DNA of 64,000 nucleotides from Planctomycetota bacterium (GTDB lineage Bacteria; Planctomycetota; UBA1135; GCA-002686595): the NCBI GenBank assembly GCA_002686265.1, contig NZBA01000065.1:1-64000 (forward strand). The letters run 5' to 3'. The translations under genes were made by a program, and so were the position numbers. The notes below the pieces were generated by a model. It did not search any database and was not told the DNA's origin. It was given only the letters and a program-made list of their open reading frames with translations. Of the stretch, positions 60,567-64,000 are shown in pieces; within the stretch, counting starts at the first letter, position 1; every line of letters begins with the position of its first letter.

Positions 60567-60578
60567 CCCGCCGCTCGC

Positions 60579-60968
60579 TCATGTCCCACCCTGGGCCGCC
60601 AGCTCCAGGATGCGGTCGATGGCGCCGAGGGTGTCCCGGCCCGTGTCGACCGAGTCGCGCAGGAGGCGGTCGATCCCCGCCTCGCTGATCCCCGCCAGGG
60701 CGGAGGTGTCGCCGGCGCCCGCGTCGTACAGCAGAGCGTCGATCGCGTACAGGTTGCGCTCGACCTCACCGAACAAGCGCGCCATCTCCTGCTGCGTGTC
60801 GGGCACGGGGATCTGGACCACGCTCCCGCCGTCGATCTCCTCCTGGGTGATCGGGGTGATCCCGATGTCGGGCTCCTGGGCCGGGGTCGCGCAGAGGGCG
60901 AGGGCCGAGACGAGGAGGCCGCCGGCGAGGGCGGGCGTCGGGAGGGTGGCGGTCGCTTGCATTCTCAT
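60579..60968 (-). CDS. Exported small helical protein, probably N-terminal part of a split gene
   Basis: 129 residues. A signal peptide (LAGGLLVSALALCATPAQ) is followed by an acidic segment and a helical domain (EMARLFGEVERNLYAIDALLYDAG, IDRLLRDSVDTGRDTLGAIDRILEL). It ends at TGA 60579-60581 directly after AAQGGT, and the frame continues open for another 137 codons (see 60168-60566). The start ATG overlaps the stop of the coiled-coil gene by 4 nt. Function unknown. Confidence 0.7.
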   Translation of the reverse strand: MRMQATATLPTPALAGGLLVSALALCATPAQEPDIGITPITQEEIDGGSVVQIPVPDTQQEMARLFGEVERNLYAIDALLYDAGAGDTSALAGISEAGIDRLLRDSVDTGRDTLGAIDRILELAAQGGT

Positions 60969-63784
60969 CGTCGCTCCGGGTTCGGGGCCTCGTTCTCGCT
61001 GCTCTCAGTATCGACCTTCTCATCGGGATCCGGAAGTCCCAACCTGGCCCGGAATCGCCCGAACAGGCCCGAGGTGCGCTCGTGGCGATGGGCGAGGCGC
61101 AGGATGTCCTCGAGGAGCAGGGGATCGAGGTCTTGGGGGTCGCTCTCCGCGAGCTGCGGGTAGAGCTCGAGCAACTCGTCGATCGAGTCGAGCACCTCGA
61201 CCTCCATACGCCGCAGGAGCTTCAGCTCGGCCACGTCGGGCACCAGGCGGTTGGCCGACTGCTGCTGTTGCTGTTGCTGTTGTTGCTGTGCACGGCGCTC
61301 CTTCTCCTCGGCCAGGGCCTCCCCCAGCCAGCGCAGGGAGCGCGCCACCTCGCTCTGGGCGAGCTGCACCCGCTCGTCGCTGCGGTAGCCGCCCACTTCG
61401 CCCATGTCGCGCGCGATGCGCACGAGGTCGCTCTCGATGCGGCCGAGGAGCTCGGCGAACACCAGGCTCTCCTCCTCCTCGATCGCCTCGCGCATCCCTC
61501 CCGCCCGATTCGCCAGGGCCTGCTCCTCGCGCGCGAGCTTGCGTAGGCGCAGCTTCAGCGAGCGCGTCGGGCGCGGGTCTCCCGCGCGTCCCGCGTCGGC
61601 CTCCTCGGTCTGTTCCATCAGCTCGGCGTGGCTCTCGCTCAGCGCCTCGACCTCCTCGGTGATGCGGAACAGCAGTTCCTCGTCGCGCAGGCGCTGGTAC
61701 TGCTCCTCCTCGTCCTCGAGCTGCTCGATGGCCTCGCGGATCTCCTGCTCCGCCTGGGCCTCGGCGTCCTGGGCCTCGCCCAGCTCGCCCTGCTCGAGCG
61801 CCTCGTGCGCCTGGCCCGCGCTCTCCTGGGCAGCCTGCATCGACGGCAGGGGAGGCGCCTGTTCGCCGCGCTCCTCGTAGCGTTGCATGAACTCGAAGAG
61901 GCGCTTTGCGATCTCCTCTTGACGCTGCGCGAGCTCCGCGGCGCGCTCGCGCTCGGCCTCGTTCTTCGGGACCACCCCCTCGTCGGCCTCGCGCGCGGCC
62001 TCTCCGAGGGACTCGATCGCCTCGCGCTGGGAGCGGGCCGCCGCCGAGCTGCGTTGCCCGGAGAGCTCGCCGGACGCGCGCCGCATGGCCTCCCCGGCGC
62101 GCTCGAGGGCCTCGCGCACGGCCGCTTCTCCAGCCGGGCCCATCGAGGCCTGCTCGATTTCGCTCTCGAGCCGGTCCACCTCGCGCGCCAACTCCTCCTG
62201 ACGGCGGGCGAGGGTGTCTTCACCCTCGTCCCCCGAAGTGTCCGTTCCCTCGCCGTCCCGCGTTCCCTCGCGCGCATCGCGCACGGCGGCCTGGGCGCGA
62301 GCGAGCGCCTGCTCGGCGCGGCGGGCGGCTTCCTCGGCTTCATCGTCGCCTTTGGCGGCCGCGGCGCCGGCGGCCTCGCCCATGGCCCGGGCTGCTTGGT
62401 CGAGGGCCGCGCCCGCCCGTTCGCCCGCGCTCGTGCCGCCCTGGGGCAGCTGGGCGAGTCCGGTGGCGAGCTCCCTCGCGCGTTGGCTGTTGCGCTCCTG
62501 GGAGGCGGCCAATCTCTGGTCGGTCAGCGCCAGCTCCTCGAGCCCGCGGCGCAGGCGGCGCAGGGCCTCGTCGGCGTCCGCCTCGGCGCCGTTGCGCTCG
62601 TCGAGGGCGGCTGCCGCCGCGCGCGCCAAGGCGGCCTCGGCGTTCCTCCCTCCGTTGCGCTCCAGCTCGTCGGCGGCCCGTTCGGTCCGCTCGCGGGCCG
62701 CGGAGCGCTGTCGGGCACCGGCGGCCGCCAGTTCCCGGGCGGTCTGCTCGAGCGCCTCGGCCACCTCGGCTCCATCGCCTTCGCCGTGGATCGCCTCCAG
62801 AGCGGCGCGCAGGGCCTCGGCGGTTCGGCGCGCGCTCTCGTCTTCGGAGGCGCGGGCTGCGCGCTCCCCGCGCTCGGCGGCGCGCTCGAGCTCGGCGGCC
62901 GCGTCCGCCCGTTGTCGGCCCCCCTCGGCCGCGGCGGCTGCGCTGCGCCCGAGCTGCTCGGCCGCCTCCTCCAGGCGCTCGGCGCGCGCCGCGTCGCCGC
63001 GGGCGAGCTCGAGCTCGCGGGCCAGCTCCGTCAGGAGCCCTCGGCGCTCCGGTTCCCAGGCGGCGAGCCGTTCCAGGTCTTCCTGCTGGTCCTCGCGCAG
63101 GCGCGCGAGCTCGTGCTCGAGTTCCTCGAGGCGCAGGGCGCCGCTCTCGCGCGCGCCCTTCTCGTTCTCCGCCAGGAGCCCGCGCTGGCCGGCGAGGGCG
63201 TGCTGAATGCCCTCGGCCAGCCGGTTCTGGGCGGCGTTGGACGAGTCCCGCCGCAGGACCTCGGTGTCGTCGGCGAGCGTCTGCTCGGCGTCGGCCAGTT
63301 GCGTCAGGCGCGCCTGCAGCTCGTGCAGCTCCTCGAGCTTCCGCTCGAGCTGGTCGAGGTCGGGCCGATCCATCAGGATTGCCAGCAGGCGCTCGAGGGA
63401 GCGGATGGTCTCCTCCTGGCCGCGAATGGCACTGACGCTCTGGCCGCCGGAGATGTCCTCGAGGGAGGTGGTCATCAGCTCCTCGAGGGTGCGGTGCTCC
63501 CCGCCGAGGGCGCGTTCGTCGACGTGGCTCAAGCCGTCGCGCAGCAGGCCGGCGGCATGGGCGCGCCCCTCGGCGTCGAAGCGCTCGGCGAGGTGTTCCA
63601 TCGATCCGCGCAGGCGGCCGAGCTTGCGCAGCAGGAGGGACTGTTCCTCGCCGAGGGCCGCTTGTTCACGGCTGGGGCCGCCCTGGTCCTGGGGGAGGGC
63701 GAGAGGCGCGGTGAGGGCGAGGGCGAGGGCCAGGGCGCTGGCGAGTCGCGGGCCGCGGCGGGGGGGGAGGGCGTGGGCGTGCAT
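60965..63784 (-). CDS. Large exported coiled-coil protein with polyglutamine tract
   Basis: 939 residues. An N-terminal signal (LASALALALALTAPLALPQ) is followed by almost continuous Ala/Glu/Arg-rich helix with heptad patterns from about residue 40 to 840. The C-terminal region has a run of ten Gln (encoded at 61259-61288) and a short globular end (LKLLRRMEVEVLDSIDELLELYPQL). This resembles large DUF4175-type envelope proteins of planctomycetes. It starts an operon with two small proteins, coupled by ATGA to the next. It is probably a structural or scaffold protein across the periplasm; no enzyme motif was found. Confidence 0.78.
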   Translation of the reverse strand: MHAHALPPRRGPRLASALALALALTAPLALPQDQGGPSREQAALGEEQSLLLRKLGRLRGSMEHLAERFDAEGRAHAAGLLRDGLSHVDERALGGEHRTLEELMTTSLEDISGGQSVSAIRGQEETIRSLERLLAILMDRPDLDQLERKLEELHELQARLTQLADAEQTLADDTEVLRRDSSNAAQNRLAEGIQHALAGQRGLLAENEKGARESGALRLEELEHELARLREDQQEDLERLAAWEPERRGLLTELARELELARGDAARAERLEEAAEQLGRSAAAAAEGGRQRADAAAELERAAERGERAARASEDESARRTAEALRAALEAIHGEGDGAEVAEALEQTARELAAAGARQRSAARERTERAADELERNGGRNAEAALARAAAAALDERNGAEADADEALRRLRRGLEELALTDQRLAASQERNSQRARELATGLAQLPQGGTSAGERAGAALDQAARAMGEAAGAAAAKGDDEAEEAARRAEQALARAQAAVRDAREGTRDGEGTDTSGDEGEDTLARRQEELAREVDRLESEIEQASMGPAGEAAVREALERAGEAMRRASGELSGQRSSAAARSQREAIESLGEAAREADEGVVPKNEAERERAAELAQRQEEIAKRLFEFMQRYEERGEQAPPLPSMQAAQESAGQAHEALEQGELGEAQDAEAQAEQEIREAIEQLEDEEEQYQRLRDEELLFRITEEVEALSESHAELMEQTEEADAGRAGDPRPTRSLKLRLRKLAREEQALANRAGGMREAIEEEESLVFAELLGRIESDLVRIARDMGEVGGYRSDERVQLAQSEVARSLRWLGEALAEEKERRAQQQQQQQQQQSANRLVPDVAELKLLRRMEVEVLDSIDELLELYPQLAESDPQDLDPLLLEDILRLAHRHERTSGLFGRFRARLGLPDPDEKVDTESSENEAPNPERR
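61259..61288. repeat. Trinucleotide (ctg/ttg) run encoding polyglutamine
   Basis: Ten consecutive codons read as CAG/CAA on the - strand give ten Gln within the coiled-coil protein. Mixed ctg and ttg units make slippage less likely than in a pure repeat, but copy number could still vary among relatives. Confidence 0.9.
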
Positions 63785-63785
63785 C

Positions 63786-64000
63786 TCAGTGCTCCTTGGC
63801 GAACTGCCGCGTGCGCTCCAGGAGGTTCTTCTGGCGGTTGAGGATGTCGCGCGTCAGGGACAGGACGGAGTGGAAGTTGTCCCACTCGGCGAGCAGCTCG
63901 AGTAGACGCTCGGTCGCCGCGAGCCCCTGGATCTGGCTGTTCGAGGCCGCGAGCAGGGCGGCGTGGGTCGCCTCGAGGTCGGTTTCGTCCACGGCTTCCC
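63786..64000 (-). CDS. C-terminal end of a partial coiled-coil-like gene (runs off the window)
   Basis: The last about 71 codons of a gene entering from the right. The frame is open to the window edge (a GTG at 63992 is unlikely to be the true start). The visible end is helical and Leu-rich (LLAASNSQIQGLAATERLL, HSVLSLTRDILNRQKNLLE). It ends 1 bp before the coiled-coil gene start, so it is probably the upstream gene of that operon. Family not recognised. Confidence 0.6.
   Translation of the reverse strand, partial: EAVDETDLEATHAALLAASNSQIQGLAATERLLELLAEWDNFHSVLSLTRDILNRQKNLLERTRQFAKEH

Noticed and set aside
61628..63841. A 737-codon Leu/Ala/Gly-rich frame on the + strand
   Set aside because: It mirrors the coiled-coil gene on the other strand. 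Composition alone explains the apparent hydrophobic protein.

Overview
The window is very GC-rich (roughly 70 %) and gene-dense. It looks like chromosomal DNA of a planctomycete or a close PVC-group relative. Pointers are a PVC-type membrane-bound dehydrogenase with a C-terminal c-type haem domain, two CRTAC1/ASPIC FG-GAP proteins, a very large membrane Ser/Thr kinase, FHA/sigma-54 regulators, squalene-cyclase-like secreted proteins, and a full set of Gram-negative lipid A/heptose genes. Start/stop overlaps of the ATGA, GTGA and TTGA type are common, so many genes are probably translationally coupled. No rRNA, tRNA, CRISPR array, insertion sequence or prophage was recognised.

Layout. (1) 1-8866, + strand: an envelope operon with an omega-like RNA polymerase subunit, LpxK, an LpxL-type acyltransferase, a deoxyhypusine-synthase-like protein, bifunctional HldE, a B12-binding radical SAM protein, a second separately encoded heptose kinase and adenylyltransferase, and a TauE/SafE-type exporter. 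(2) 8880-11485, - strand: a canonical glutamate dehydrogenase followed by a paralogue that has lost two active-site lysines. (3) 11703-15461, + strand: more core-oligosaccharide genes (WaaP/InaA-type kinase, two GT9 transferases) and an enoyl-CoA hydratase. (4) 15472-23112: a YkgJ cysteine-cluster protein, an FHA-GAF-sigma-54 activator, a degenerate peptidase-like secreted protein and a 1099-residue Ser/Thr kinase. (5) 23219-31142: a CMD-family protein with phosphatidylserine decarboxylase, a trans-sulfuration PLP enzyme, a TPR lipoprotein coupled to a CRTAC1 lipoprotein, and a two-module metalloprotein. (6) 31505-35158: the PVC dehydrogenase/cytochrome. (7) 35200-40422, - strand: nusA-infB-rbfA plus an acetolactate-decarboxylase-like lipoprotein. 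(8) 40813-51687, mostly + strand: a short sigma-54 activator with a HEAT/TPR protein, an RlmI-type methyltransferase, thiS-thiG, a CPBP protease, a gamma-carbonic-anhydrase-like protein with LarE, and a THUMP methyltransferase. The exception is one - strand gene, a secreted BPL_N GATase-like protein. (9) 51715-64000, - strand: secreted proteins including an SGNH hydrolase, a CRTAC1/TlpA protein, two alpha/beta hydrolases, an HD-family protein, a cyclase-like repeat protein and a coiled-coil operon.

The most unusual signals are two places on the - strand (53789-53791 and 60579-60581) where one protein appears to be interrupted by a single in-frame UGA. Each UGA is followed at 18-20 nt by a strong hairpin whose loop has a G in its first two positions. 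This geometry fits bacterial SECIS elements, but nonsense mutation or sequence error explains it equally well. Other highlights are the glutamate dehydrogenase pseudoenzyme, the fused plus split heptose activation genes around a radical SAM gene, and several catalytic domains missing a key residue (HHWGH, AD for HD, Walker B DG for DE).
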